From positions 15,814,755 to 15,878,754 of the forward strand of contig NC_077232.1 of the NCBI RefSeq assembly GCF_027887165.1: DNA of 64,000 nucleotides, given 5' to 3'. A program made the position numbers and the translations under genes. Below, piece by piece: positions 37,780 through 50,129 of the stretch (positions are counted from its first letter, which is position 1; every line of letters begins with the position of its first letter). The stretch is from Monodelphis domestica (lineage: Eukaryota > Chordata > Mammalia > Didelphimorphia > Didelphidae). The notes beneath the pieces are model-generated. The model was not told the origin of the DNA, searched no databases, and was given only the letters and a program-made list of their open reading frames with translations.

Positions 37780-38260
37780 TTGATTTATTTTGGACTGTAC
37801 AATTTTGATAAAATTATTAAATATTTTGAGTAATTTTTTGTTGATTCTATAGGATTCTCCCTATATATTATCATATTGTCTTCAAAAATGATAGTTTTGG
37901 TTATTCTTTGTTTACTTTAACTCCAATTTCTTTTTATTTACTTACTGTTAAAGCTAGTATTTCTAGTGTAATTTTAAATAATAGTGGTGATAAAGGGAAT
38001 ACTTGCTTTAACCCTAATTTTATTGGGAGGCTCCTCACTTATCCACATTATAGAAAATCCTTATTGATAATTTGAGGTAGATACCTCTTATTATTTAATG
38101 GAAAGGCCCATCTATTCCTACGAATTCTACTATTATTAACAGGAGTGGGTGTTGAATGTTGGCATAATCCTTTTCTATATCTATTGGGATAATAATGTGA
38201 TTTGGTTATTGATATGGTCAATTATGCTGATAGTTTTCCTAATATTAAATCAGCTTCACC
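37780..38260 (-). repeat. LINE-1 ORF2 RT fragment, antisense
   Basis: Antisense copy of the RT region, with equivalents of the FADD to PHK block (37800-37900) and the GCPLSP block (about 38000). Decayed. Duplicate of the region in 38390-38900. Confidence 0.7.
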
Positions 38261-38389
38261 CACTGAGTAAATAAGATGCAGAGGAGAAATAAGAAATAGT
38301 GTGGATTTCAAAAATCACAATTTAGAGATGTCCTACAAGAGACAACAATACCATTCCATTATCTCTGGCAACATTTGATAACCTATAAG

Positions 38390-38900
38390 GACAATTCCTA
38401 TGTTTGCTTTGGCAAGTAGATTTCCAGGTATTTCATATTGTTTAGAGTAATTTTTAATGAAATTTCTCTTTTTAACACTTGCTGCTGGACTTTGTTGGTA
38501 ATATATAAAAATGCTAATGATTTATGTGGGCTTATTTTGTATCCTGTAACTTTACTAAAGTTATTAATTATTTCAAGTAGTTTTTTACTTGATTCTCTAG
38601 GATTCTCTAAGTATAGCATCATATCATCTGTGATGACTGATAGTTTAGTTTCCTTATTGCCTTCTTTAATTCCTTCAATTTCTTTTTCTTTCCTTTTTGC
38701 TAAAGCTGGCATTTTTAATACAATATTAAATAGAGGTGGTGATAATGGGCATCCTTGCTTCACCCTTCATCTCATTGGCAAGATTCCTAACTTATCCCTA
38801 TTGCAGATGATACTTTCAGAAGGTTTTAGGTATATTTCACTTATCATTTTAAGGAAAGATCCATTTATTTCTATGCTTTCTAATGTTTGAATAGGAATGG
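38390..38900 (-). repeat. LINE-1 ORF2 RT fragment, antisense (split by another L1)
   Basis: Minus strand, 121 open codons: MKQGCPLSPPLFNIVLKMP, then a TDDMMLYLENPRE block (catalytic ADD mutated to TDD) and KVTGYKISPHKSLAFLY. The element resumes at 39663 (to about 39715) after a nested L1. Confidence 0.85.
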
Positions 38901-39662
38901 TTTCTAGAAAGTAATTTGGAATTATGACCAAAGGGTTTTTAAAGAATGCACATCATTTGATCCAGGAAAACCACTACTAGGTCTATTTCCCAAAAATATC
39001 TTTAAAAATGGGAAAGGACCTGTTTTTACAAAAAATATCTATAGCTGTTCTTTTTGTGGTAGCAAAGAATTGGAAACTAAAGGAATGATCCTCAGTTAGG
39101 GATTGGCTGAAGTCATTGTGGTATATAATGGTGATGGGATACTATTGTGCTATAAGTAAAGATGAACAAGGTGATTTCAGAAAGAATTGGAAAGATCTAC
39201 ATGAACTGATGTAGAACCAGAAAAACATTGCACACTAAAATTGAAATATTGTGGGACAATCAAATGTGATTAGCTTTGCTTTTAACAGCAATACAATGAT
39301 CCAGGACAATTCTGAGGGAATTATGGAAAATAATGCCATCCACCTCTAAAGAAAGAACTGTTGGAGTTGAAATGCAGATGAAAACATATGATTTATCACT
39401 TGTTTATTTAAGTATATGATTGGGCGTTTTGGTTTTTATGAGATTGTGCTCTTACATAAATGAATAATCTGGAAATCTGTTTTCAGTGATAATACATGTA
39501 TAACCCAGTGAAATTTCTTGTCAGCTCCAGGATAGGGGAGGGGATGGAGGTGGGACACAACATGAATCATGTAATTGTGTGTGTGTAAATTTGTTATTGG
39601 AATAAAAATAAAGACAAAAATTTTTAAATATATAAAAATAAAATCTAATAAAATAAAAATAT
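38901..39662 (+). mobile_element. 5'-truncated LINE-1 nested in an antisense LINE-1
   Basis: L1 3' terminal part with an A-rich tail (39597-39662), flanked by a 9-bp target-site duplication TAGGAATGG at 38892-38900 and 39663-39671. The host antisense L1 continues on both sides. Confidence 0.9.
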
Positions 39663-40599
39663 TAGGAATGGGTGTTGTATTTTGCTGAAGGCTTTTTCTG
39701 CATCTATTGAGGATAATTCCAACATCTGATCCAATTTCTGGTCCTTCCTAACATTTTAAAACCATAAAAGGTTTAAGAAAGCAGAGGAGATGAAAGGTAA
39801 GAAAGCAGAGTAAAAAGATTAGGGTTAATAATGAGAAATGAAATGAATTTTTTCCCTTCTAAACCCTTTGTCTAAAGGCTCAAAAAGCAGAATGTCATTG
39901 TTCAGAAGATGCATTATTTGCACAAATGAATATCTCAGATACAGCTAACTTTGTTGTAATAATAAATGACACAATTTTGGAGCCCAGAGTTTTTATTTAT
40001 TTTTAATACCTTGTTCACAACATCACAGAGTGGACAGACTGTTCAATTCAATTGAATGAAATTGTCCCAGAGATTCTATGATACTTATATGTGTAGAAAT
40101 AGTAAAAAGTCAATATAAATGTTGAATTTTTTCAAATATCTAATACACCTTGCCAATTTGGTCATTGTAAACTTTGTGTTGTTTTGCACTTTATTTATAC
40201 TTTGATGGTACAATTGTAATGATAGCACTACAATATGAGGCAGCTTAGACTAAGTTGTCCTAAAGCCATTAAAAGCTGATAGGCAAAAATAAAGATTTTG
40301 TCTTTTTCCAACATTAAATTTATACCAGACATATAAATCCTAAAGCTTTTGGTTGGTTAAAGAACTGTAATAATGGTAGTGATGTGAACTGACAGTCAGT
40401 AGAAGGGGGTATTAATAGGAATGGGACCCTCATACTTTGAAATCTTATATTTCTCACTAGTTAAAAATCAACTGCAACACCTGTAGTTTCAACATTAGTT
40501 AAGTGTGAATAGTAGATTGTTCAATTATCCATTCTATGTCTTATGATCTGTGATATTCTTTGTTAGGCATCAGCTTTGTGCCTTCTCTGTTTTATTAAA

Positions 40600-40990
40600 T
40601 ACTTTTATTATTCTTAGAAATAATTAATTACCTATAGTGGTCCTCCATTATAACATATCCCATTCCCTTGTTCTCACTCTGGAAGGGCATCAGGACCTCC
40701 CCCTGACAAATGATGACAAGGTGAACAATGGAAGAACCTCCACCTGAGTTTGGAAAGGGAGATGCTAAATTACCAGACCCCACTAAATATGCCAAATCTG
40801 ACCCAGAAGGTATGCTAGCTTCACAACTCAGAGGAAGCTTCAACTATATAGCAGAGCTGCTACTCTGTGATATCAGCTGCAAAGAAGCTACTCTACTTAA
40901 GTCTTTGATTAACCAAAGTTCTGAGCCCAAATAAAACACCACACTACTCACAAGGCCAATCATAGAGACACATGAATAACTGTATTTCAT
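40600..40990. other. Unassigned, relatively GC-rich block in copy 2
   Basis: Open short frames on both strands (for example 40843-40628 minus) but no recognised protein. No clear partner in copy 1, so probably an insertion or old retro-sequence. Confidence 0.25.
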
Positions 40991-41027
40991 AAATCTGAAA
41001 AAAGGAACACTGAACAAAACATCTTAC

Positions 41028-41272
41028 CTTTTATCTATACCAATCCAGCTAAAGAGAATACTTGAAGAAGGTCCTGGGAATTTGAGACTCAGTCATCACA
41101 AAGAAGGAGAAGAATCCCTCTATGACTGGGTCCCTCTTTTTCTATATGTGAGACTGTACTCTCTTTTTAAATGACAAGGATGATTTCCTATATGGTACTC
41201 AGAAAATGAAAATGGAAAAATCAGGATAACAAATAATCTAGAGAAAGAGAATCCCAGCTCACCCAAGTCCAT
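41028..41272 (-). pseudogene. Decayed duplicate of V2R exon 1
   Basis: Aligned with exon 1 at 33167-33411, this segment keeps the same length (245 bp), an ATG at the equivalent place (41270-41272), the signal-peptide core LFVILIFPFSFS and HLKRE-SLTYRK, and a GTAAG donor at 41023-41027. A frameshift near 41135 leads to TAG in the original frame, while the other frame continues the homology (IEGFF, then a FFK match), followed by a TAG near the donor. Flanks on both sides are also duplicated. No further V2R exons follow it before the intact gene, so it is either a lone leftover of a neighbouring receptor or a non-coding alternative first exon. Confidence 0.82.
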
Positions 41273-42514
41273 GGCCACTATTCAAAATCTACAAAGCTAA
41301 GAAGTAGGGGAATCTTAAGATGACTGAGGGTCTTTGTTCATGTTAACATATTCTCTGTGACTAGAGATTCTTTTTTCTAATATATGTTCCAGGCTTGAAC
41401 TGTCCCTTATAATTTGGAAATTGTAATGTGAGATACATGGCATATCTCTGTTTAGGACAAAGGAGAGAGCTACCCAGAACAGAACATAATTCTGAGGCAT
41501 TTTTGCCTCCTGCATATTATTCACTTTGCTCCATGTGTGGTAAATAATGGAAGCTGCCACATAGTTATGCCTCTGGAGTGCAAGATAAACAAATATGATG
41601 AGAGTATCTAGAAGTGAGGGTTGCTGGAAACCATCATGCCCTAAAACATTGCACCCCCATCTTACTTCTGGAGTTAAAAAGTGAAATGACAAAATAAATT
41701 GGGGTCTACTTAGATCTTTATGCTCATTCACATGAGGCTAAGGTCAAAGCTAAGTAATTTATCTGAAATATTCATCAGGTCCTGGTATGAAGTCCTCAAG
41801 GTGACATTTTCTATCATAGATTTTGATCATGATACAGATATAACTGTCAATTGAGGGAGAGACTTGTCTCTGTACTCCCATTGGTTTCTCATTTGGGAAT
41901 TAATATTTATCTTGCATATATTCTCTAATTTCTCTAAATAATACAAATGGAACACACTGACACCTAATGGTTTATTTTTACATTTACCAGATAATCTAGG
42001 CCCCATATAGTGTACCCATGCTTTTTAGAAATGATGATCTCTATACTAATTTCCTTTATAAGACCTTCATTATAGCAAACTGCCATCTGACAATATTTAT
42101 TTTAAAATTTCTTTTTAAAATCTCACTCTTTTAATTAAGTAATTGGAGTTTGTAATTTTTTTATTGGCTCATTTTAACACTATCTAAATTGAATACTTAG
42201 AACCAATTTCATTCCATGCCAAGGATTACCTACAGTTAAATTGGAACATGACATAGTATCATATCCACAGTGCCTACCATAATGCATTGCACACAATGGG
42301 TGATCAATAAATGCTGACTGACTTCCTCTAAAGAGTAGGACAGAGAGAGGACAAAATGACTTTATATCAGTCTAAAGTAGAGATTTGCAAAATAAAAGCA
42401 GATCAGTTCAGATATGGACCAATAGACAAATCTTGTCTTTTGGTTTTTTTAAGTGTTTGTGCTCATTTTTAAAAAAGATTCTACATAAAATAAAATTTAT
42501 TTTTAAATATGAAA

Positions 42515-43250
42515 GCTTAGAGACATTCCTGAAACAAAAGAGTTGAGGTAAGGAAAGCTCAAATTTCTCTGAGAATCTTGTAAAGACAACAATGAAATAT
42601 GACTTCCAAATGAATACCTGAGTGGCAGAACCAACTAGAAAACAGTGAGTTGATTTTCCTTCAGAAAAGACTTTAAAAGGTAGACAGAGATAGGTTCACT
42701 GAAGTGAGAGGGGGACCTATCCCACAGCAAGACCACACCTAGAATCACAGGCACAAGCCAAAAACAAGCCTCCCCTTATTCTACACAACTATTCAGAGTT
42801 CTGAATCTGTATATCTGTATTCAAGTAAGCTCTAAAAACCAAAGACATTCCCCAAGTCAACATAAGAGTATCCCTGTGAATACCTCTTAAATTCTCTGAA
42901 TTCATATGAATGTGCTATGGATTCATAGCAAAATCTCACAGCAAGGCAAAGCAGTCCACAGTATAGCTGACTGGTTCAAATGCAAGAGTTGATGCAGAGC
43001 TCTTTCTCAAATTCTCAACGAGGACTGAAACTGATGTGCAAGGCTATCCATACTGTGCTTATTCATTTGAAGCCCATAATGGGGCTTCTGCCCAACACCA
43101 AAGTGAGAGACCCAAGCCTCAATACAAGACAGTCCTTTGGACACTTTGCCTGTGCAAGTGAATGGAAAGGGATAGTGCCCCTGTCTAATCTTGCAGTGAA
43201 GAATTAAAGCCCTATACAAGGCAGTGTGAAAGCAAATTCTTTACTCTACT
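42515..43250 (+). repeat. LINE-1 5'UTR
   Basis: GCTCAAATTTCTCTGAGAATC, CCTATCCCACAGCAAGACCACACC and downstream 5'UTR-type sequence, aligned with 36560-36800 and reaching further. Confidence 0.5.
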
Positions 43251-43369
43251 GTCTATCTTGAGTTAACACTGTCTTAAGTACCCCTATTTAGTACCTCACT
43301 AGACTGAAGACAGGATCTCCTTTTGACTACTTTTAAATTAAAATATTAAAATAGTTTCCCTTAGGCACT

Positions 43370-43940
43370 CTTCATCATTCACCCCCAGGATATTGAAAGA
43401 TTCAAACAAGGTAATCCTTCTTTTGAAGATGAACCAATTGTAGTAATCAAGAAACTAGAAGGTATCTTTCTCACAAATGACCCCAGATAGGTGGATGTTG
43501 AAAACCTACTACAAGCCTTTTTTACAGAAAGAGAGAAAAATAAGATTATCTCTCTTGTTAATCAGGTTCAAGAAAGGAAAGAAATTAATTGGCCACATGA
43601 TGACCCAAAATGCAACACCAATAATGATCATGATTACATAAGATTATGCCAGTCTAGAGAGGCATTATTAATTATTAACATCAATGAGGGCATGTTCTAA
43701 CAGACCAGGCACATGGAAGAAATTTGAAAACTTAAGACAAAAAAATAGATGAAAATCCCTCCCAATTTATGGACAGACTAATTGAGCTGGGAGGTAGATA
43801 TATAGAACTGAACCTTTCCAAAGAAAGGGATGTCAGACAGCTTAGACAGCAGTTTGTACAAAAAGTCCAGTGGAGTTTTTCAGCTAGAGTTCTACCAACA
43901 GAGCCTCCTTCAGGAAAGGAAGGCCAGATATTCTCCCAGT
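43370..43940 (+). pseudogene. ERV gag capsid remnant
   Basis: Plus-strand relic of gammaretrovirus-like capsid: VENLLQAFFTEREKNKIISL, INWPHDDPK, DYIRLCQSREALL, then (other frame) GRYIELNLSKERDVRQLRQQ. Frameshifts and stops are present. A minus-strand LTR fragment follows. Confidence 0.75.
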
Positions 43941-43949
43941 AAGCCCACA

Positions 43950-44230
43950 CAGGATCCAGGGAAAGAGTCTCCTCCTTCAGTTTAGCTCATCAATGCATAG
44001 TGTCCAAAGACAAACTCCAAAGGAGAAAAAATTCAAAGAGAAGTCCAAAGAAGTCCCTTGGAAAGAAAGTTCATGACTTTTTATAGTCCTTTTTCCTTGT
44101 CACTTCCTGTCCCTTCTCCATTTTATGGAAACCAATCACAGTCTTTTAATTTGCCTAGCACTGCCCAAGGCCAGGGCAATGGCCTCTGGAGTTTCTATGA
44201 TGTTATCTATGATATTTTTTCCTCTGGTTC
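43950..44230 (-). repeat. LTR fragment
   Basis: TTGTCACTTCCTGTCCCTTCTCC, AACCAATCACAGTC and GCACTGCCCAAGG align with 34755-34840 of the LTR at 34379-35035. Confidence 0.6.
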
Positions 44231-44343
44231 CTTTCACCAAAATATAAGAAGTTTCTTTCTCATTCCTTTTTATTTATTTTTATATTCTTTTAAGTTACTA
44301 TTCATTTATATATATATAACATAATATGTAATATAGCAATAAT

Positions 44344-45036
44344 TGTAAGGATAATTTTAGGGTTGTGACCTAAATCTAAATTAATTTGGTCACCAGAGGA
44401 AATCCCAAATAAAATACCCAAGTCAGTTGGAAATTTATGGTAATTTTAATTAAAATAGAGGGAAGGAATTGAGGAGAAGAGAGAGAAAGAGGGTAGAGGA
44501 TTTCTCATGCCTGGCCTGTGCCCGGGGGGGGGGTAGTTCAAGATTCCCTCCATGAGGTCTCTGAAGAAGATTAGAGATTTTCTAAGAGGATAATGTTTGA
44601 AAAGTAAAGGAGAAAGAATCAGCCTAAACTCAGAGAGAGCTCAGAAAAGACACTTCTCCTGATGTAGGCTACTCAGCTTCTCCCAGTACGGTATCAAGGA
44701 AAACTCACCACTAAACCTGGACAATAGCAGAAGCCACACCAAGATGCCAAGACACTCAGTACTCTGCCTCTAGCCACCTCTCAGCCACCAAAATGAGCAG
44801 AGAGAGGAAGTGACATGAAATATATAGATGGTTTTTACATCACTTTCCTGTGTCTCACATATACCAATGGTAGCTTAAGCTTGACTTAGGACAGTCCAGG
44901 GATCTGTCAGTTGTTTCTGATTTGTCATTTGCTAGCACATGTCTGTCATAGGCCCTAAATCCTTAAAATCTTTAAGTCTGGGTGTAGACATTCCTGTTTT
45001 TGTTAGACTAAGTAGGGTGAAGTAATCTAAAGTTCA
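44344..45036 (-). repeat. ERV C 3' LTR
   Basis: The minus strand starts TGAACTTTAGATTAC, directly after a purine tract AGAGGGGATTG (45037-45047 region), and ends AATTATCCTTACA. Same family as the fragment at 47194-47340. Placed as the 3' LTR of the minus-strand ERV whose pol and gag lie at 46.4-50.1 kb. Confidence 0.7.
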
Positions 45037-45882
45037 CAATCCCCTCTGATAATAATGGGGAGACTAGTCTCCCCAATTGATCACTAAACACAATCATCTT
45101 GCACCTTCAAATTCAAATCCAAACTGCAGGTGCATACATAATTTCACCTTCTAAGAGGAAACTACAGTATATAGAAGAGTGGAACAGAAGAGAGAAAGAC
45201 AGAAAAATCAATATATGCTGTATGCATTGATAAAAACCAATTAGGGGGCAGTCCCCTTTTGGCATAAGGGTATACATTCAAATAAATGTTCAATCAAACT
45301 TCAGTTCAATCAACCACAACCAAAGTTCAGTCTGGATCTTCTTGATGTAGTGTAGGTTTTCTGCCATATTTCTGCAACAATTCATTCTCTTGATTTAGGA
45401 GTTATTAAGAATCTTTCCTTGAATATCTTTTCTCAAACAAAATTAAATTTCAAAATATTGGATTTTTATTAAAATACAATCCAACCTCCCCTACAAAGTG
45501 GGTGTTAAGAAACATCCAGTTCAGCTCAGGATGCAATGTTGAGTAATGGGTGTATGAGTCAATTATCAAAAGAAGATAAAAATAACAAAAAACATTTTGT
45601 TAAGGCTTCCCCATTTTAAACAATGGAGCTATTTAATCAGAAATGTATGTGAGAACTCTAACATTACTCCACCCATACTTAGGCATACTTTAGGAGAAGA
45701 TAAAGTTGTAAAACTCCTTACTGAACAATGAAAGGTACTTAACTCATACTTATAGTGAAGAAAAAAACCTTAAGCTAGGTCTATTTTTAGATCTATTACA
45801 AAAGGGTGTCATGTACCTATAAAGGTCAAATTAATCACTAAAAGGTCAAAGCAACTTACAAAGGGCAAAGCTTAGCAAAAGG

Positions 45883-46426
45883 TGTAAAGTTTTAGTCTAC
45901 CCAGAGAAGGTGATAACAAGATGTGAATTAAGAAGGTGATAACAAGATGTGAATTAAGAAAGGTCAGTCCTTTGGAAAACATCTACTGTGATTTGTAGAT
46001 GTGAAAATTTAGGGGAGGTGACATAGGAGAAAATTCTCTTTAAAAGGAAGGAGCTTGAGGTCTCTAGTGAGTTCAGCTTTTGGAAGCTGAATTGGAGGTC
46101 AGGAGTCAGAGCTGGTCTCAGAACTCAGTTCAGGAGTTGAGGATTTCAGTGAAGAATTGGATTTTTAATGGGACAAATCTTGTCATGAGTGATTAAAGAC
46201 TGACCAATCTCTCTTAAGGCTTAGGCCAGGCCTAGGCCAGTTGGCCTAGGCACTAGGCTTTTTCCTACTATTTCCTCTTACTCTGTCTCTCTCTCTTTCC
46301 TTAATTCCTTCATTTGTATTAATTAAAATCTCCATAAAACCCAGTTGACTTGGGTATTTCATATATGTGAATTTTTCCCATGGCGACCACTTATTTTTTA
46401 TTTAAAACCATATTTTCATGGTCACA
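45883..46426 (+). repeat. LTR inserted in opposite orientation
   Basis: Starts TGTAAAGTTTTAG and ends CATGGTCACA. Its 3' part (TTAATTAAAATCTCCATAAAACC, GACTTGGGTA, CCCATGGCGACCACTTATTT) is the reverse complement of 47210-47310. Contains an exact 26-bp tandem duplication (45905-45930, 45931-45956). Confidence 0.6.
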
Positions 46427-47175
46427 GCATTGTTATGAAATCTATCTCTAGGTGCTCAAAAGGTGTGTAAGCCAGAGGACTCCCACCAAAAGCTTTGCCA
46501 CAAAAGGCATGTTGGTTATATGCTTGGCAGGTTGAGCAGGCTGTATGCAATTTACAGGCTATAGTAGTTATACCAGGGGCTATCCACACTCTCTTAACAG
46601 AGTCCACAATTCCCTGGGTACCAAAGTGACTATTTTTATGAATATATCGGCAAATTTGGTGATAGAAACTTCTAGGGAGCAGGGGTTTACCTTCAGATGA
46701 CACCCATACTCCATTAATGTGTTTTGCTTTGAATTTTTGCTTCTATTTTTCCACTTCCTTTTCATTATAGGAAAGTGACAAATATAAGTCATCATTGGTT
46801 GTTAATGTTAAAATTAATTCATGTCCTTCAATGACTGTTAGCTTTGCAGCAAGATCTGCTTGGTCATTTCCCCTAGAGACAAGGACAGTGTCACCTGTAT
46901 GGGCAGAGCAATGAACTACAGCTAGGGCTTCAGGCAGATGAAGAGCAGAAAGAACTAATAATTTCTGCATTAGCTATAGAGTTTCCAGCTGAAGTTAAAA
47001 ATCCTCTCTGGAATTATAGCATGCCAAATGAGTGACAAATGCCAAAAGCATATCTAGAATCTGTATAAATTGTTGCCTTTTTTCTTGGCTATTAAAAAGG
47101 CGTGTTTCAGAGCTATGAGTTCTGCCCCTTGAGCACAAATATTAGAGAGCAGTGAAGCTTACCACTATAAATGCC
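46427..47175 (-). pseudogene. ERV C pol remnant (RNase H and integrase)
   Basis: Minus strand. RNase H segment GAELIALKHAF and SRYAFGIC at about 47120-47040 with frameshift; AEALAVVHCSAHTGDT-like block and RGNDQADLAAK (46890-46860). Integrase zinc finger with CRYIHKNSHFGTQG, CSTCQAYNQ and LEIDFITM (46440). Same family as 2390-4395 and somewhat better preserved, but missing the RT connection. Confidence 0.85.
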
Positions 47176-47193
47176 AAAAACTGTAAACACCAA

Positions 47194-47927
<734 letters not shown>

Positions 47928-48275
47928 TGTAAAATTGAGATTTGAACTCTGGACTTCAATCCCCACAAGCCCTTGCTCCACTTCCCCAAAATGCTTTGTA
48001 ATCCCATGGAATTCTGAGGTGGGCAAGATCGAGAAGGTATTTAATCTGATTACAAAGGCTTTTGAGGGTCTTTTGGACTTCCATTTTGGAGCAGATGTGT
48101 CTCTTCTGTGATGTGAGGTTATCTGGCCTAGGCCTCTGGCCTAGGTACGTGTTTTTTCTTATTCTGTATTTTCTTTAATCTTTAACCTTTAATAAACCTC
48201 TAAAAAATATAATATTCTTTGCAGAGAGAAACTAATTTCTACCTGTCTCAGTCTCCCTAAATTTTAACTGTTATA
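47928..48275 (+). mobile_element. Solo LTR inside ERV C pol
   Basis: Starts TGTAAAATTGAGATTTGAAC and ends TTTTAACTGTTATA. Flanked by a 4-bp duplication TTTT (47924-47927, 48276-48279). The flanks align as continuous sequence with 2690-2770 of the other pol remnant. Same family as 54920-55250. Confidence 0.85.
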
Positions 48276-48279
48276 TTTT

Positions 48280-48720
48280 ATATGTTATATTATCTGTGTC
48301 TTGGCTCAAAATTTGTGCAAATAAACTCAGGCTTTCCACAAACCCTTGTGTCAGACAATTCCATGTAAATTAGAGCCTTTCCAGGTGAAAGCAAAGATAT
48401 GCCTGGAGTTGTCATGTATGGATATGGAAAAAAAGGCTGAGCACATGTCCATTACTACAAAGTATGTAGCTATGCTAGGAATAGAAGAAATAATCATATG
48501 TATATTGGAAACTACAGAATGTCTCTTTATAAAATGGTTGTTCACAGCCCTCAAATTCTGTATGAATCTATAGAGTTGTTTGCCTTGCAGCCTATTTTTG
48601 GTTTTTTAATGGGCAGGATAGGCGAATTATATTCAGATTTACAAGGGTTATTATTCACTGATCAATTAATGAGTTTATTACTGGGGTAATACCATCTTTT
48701 AAGAGGGGATACTGAGGAAT
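48280..48720 (-). pseudogene. ERV C pol remnant (RT fingers and palm)
   Basis: Minus strand YFVVMDMCSAFFSISIHDNS with HIFAFTWKG, equivalent to 2540-2640. Stops and frameshifts. Confidence 0.8.
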
Positions 48721-48889
48721 GGAAGGAAGTAGGCTAAATTTAGTTTTTATCTTCACAGGAACAGCTGACTTAAGTAAGTGTACATTGGAAGAAGATGTGG
48801 TCCAAAGAGACTCTGGTATATCTGCAAGTATTACAAAGGTGGGATGCTCTTTCCCCTCCTGACTCTAGGAGAGAAGTACAGAGAGTAAT

Positions 48890-49175
48890 TTTAAAGATTA
48901 CTCAGGTACTTCCAATGATAAGGAACCATCTAGGGAGCAAGTTATTGTGGCTTTGAGTTTGAGTATCCCTCCCCAGCAAATTTAAAGGGGAGTCAGGAAT
49001 CAAAAGGAAAGAACATTGTACTTCTAGGGGTCCTACAGACACCATTCTATAGGAAAGCTTTTTAACTCTTTGGAGTATCCCTGACACTCCCATTACACTC
49101 TCTGACCCAATGAAATAGAAATGTATATCAGGTGTACTCTTTAATACAAACCTGGAAGCTCCAGTGTCCAAAAGA
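48890..49175 (-). pseudogene. ERV C protease remnant
   Basis: Minus strand: MDTGASRFVL (retropepsin catalytic DTGA), later IPDSPLNLLGRD (the conserved GRD-type end). Open for 89 codons but not joined in frame to gag or RT. Confidence 0.8.
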
Positions 49176-49199
49176 TAATCATAATAGATGTTAACCTCC

Positions 49200-50115
49200 T
49201 TTAAGGTAATATGGGGCTCATCAGTATAGGAGGGCTGTGGATAAGGACAATGGCTAGTAGGACATCAGGATCTGGAAAATCAAAGGTTGTATCCTCTGAT
49301 TCCTGTGCCCAAATCCCCCCCCGGACACCTTCATAGTATTTGGGAAGTTCCTTGGGCACCCGTCTGAGGGGCATTAGCACCCCAAGTATGTTTTGGATGC
49401 TTACCACTTAAGTTATATTGATGTCGAGTCATTTGGTTTGAGTTATCATTTTCCCAGTATCTATTTCTATAGTTATCATTCCTAAAGTTGTGGTTTCCAT
49501 TATCATTATTATAGTTATTTCTATAATTATTATTTCTATAGTTGTTATTAAACTTCCTATTCTTTCTGATTGCCTTGAATAAAATTCTGTACTCTATCAT
49601 TCTATGGCCCTACTTCTCACAGAATTGACAGGTAATGGATCAATAATTAGATTTTTAGAGAGGGACAAATGCCGTTGGTTGAGTATCATGCCCTTTTCTT
49701 TCCAGTTTAACAATCCTATCTGTTAAATGTGTCAATCATTTCTCAATTTTCTCCATGAGATCATTAGTCTCTTCATCCTTTATTTTGTTTCCCTTTAAAA
49801 CATATAGAGCAGTATTTCATAATTCTTCAAGATTCATCAGTAGCCATCTTGGGCAATGTGTTCTAAAATAATCCCTAATCATTTTGCAAGGGTTATTGAC
49901 AAAGTGCCTTCTAATTTGTCTCATGCAATTTTCCTTAGAAAGGTCAAAATCCAGGTATCAACCTCCCAAACTCAATTATTCTGTCCATGAATCTGGAGGG
50001 TGTCTCTTCCTCTTTTTGCTTAATTTTTTTCAGATTCTGTACACTTATCTGTACTGTCTACACACTCTCTCATGGCTGGTAAGATGGCCTCCCAATAATG
50101 GTATAGTTGTAAATT
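49200..50115 (-). pseudogene. ERV C gag remnant (capsid C-terminus and nucleocapsid)
   Basis: Minus strand: a capsid tail, then a zinc knuckle near 49630-49590 reading CQFCEK-stop-GHRMIEY, in which a stop and the last Cys-to-Tyr change destroy CCHC. A run rich in NYRNN repeats (49550-49430) and a Pro-rich linker lead to protease. No 5' LTR recognised beyond 50.1 kb. Confidence 0.7.
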
Positions 50116-50129
50116 AAACCTCAGATTTG

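Larger units (their letters stand above)
39740..42760. repeat. Segmental duplication, copy 2 (contains pseudo-exon 1)
   Basis: Partner of 32100-36800, same orientation, clearly diverged by eye with small gaps. Includes the decayed exon 1 and the same L1 5' end. Confidence 0.75.

Noticed and set aside
38438-38890. 150-codon plus-strand frame
   Set aside because: Antisense of the L1 RT fragment; hydrophobic composition is a reverse-complement artefact.
40628-40843. 71-codon minus-strand frame in copy 2
   Set aside because: No recognised motif, no conserved partner; not supported as a gene.
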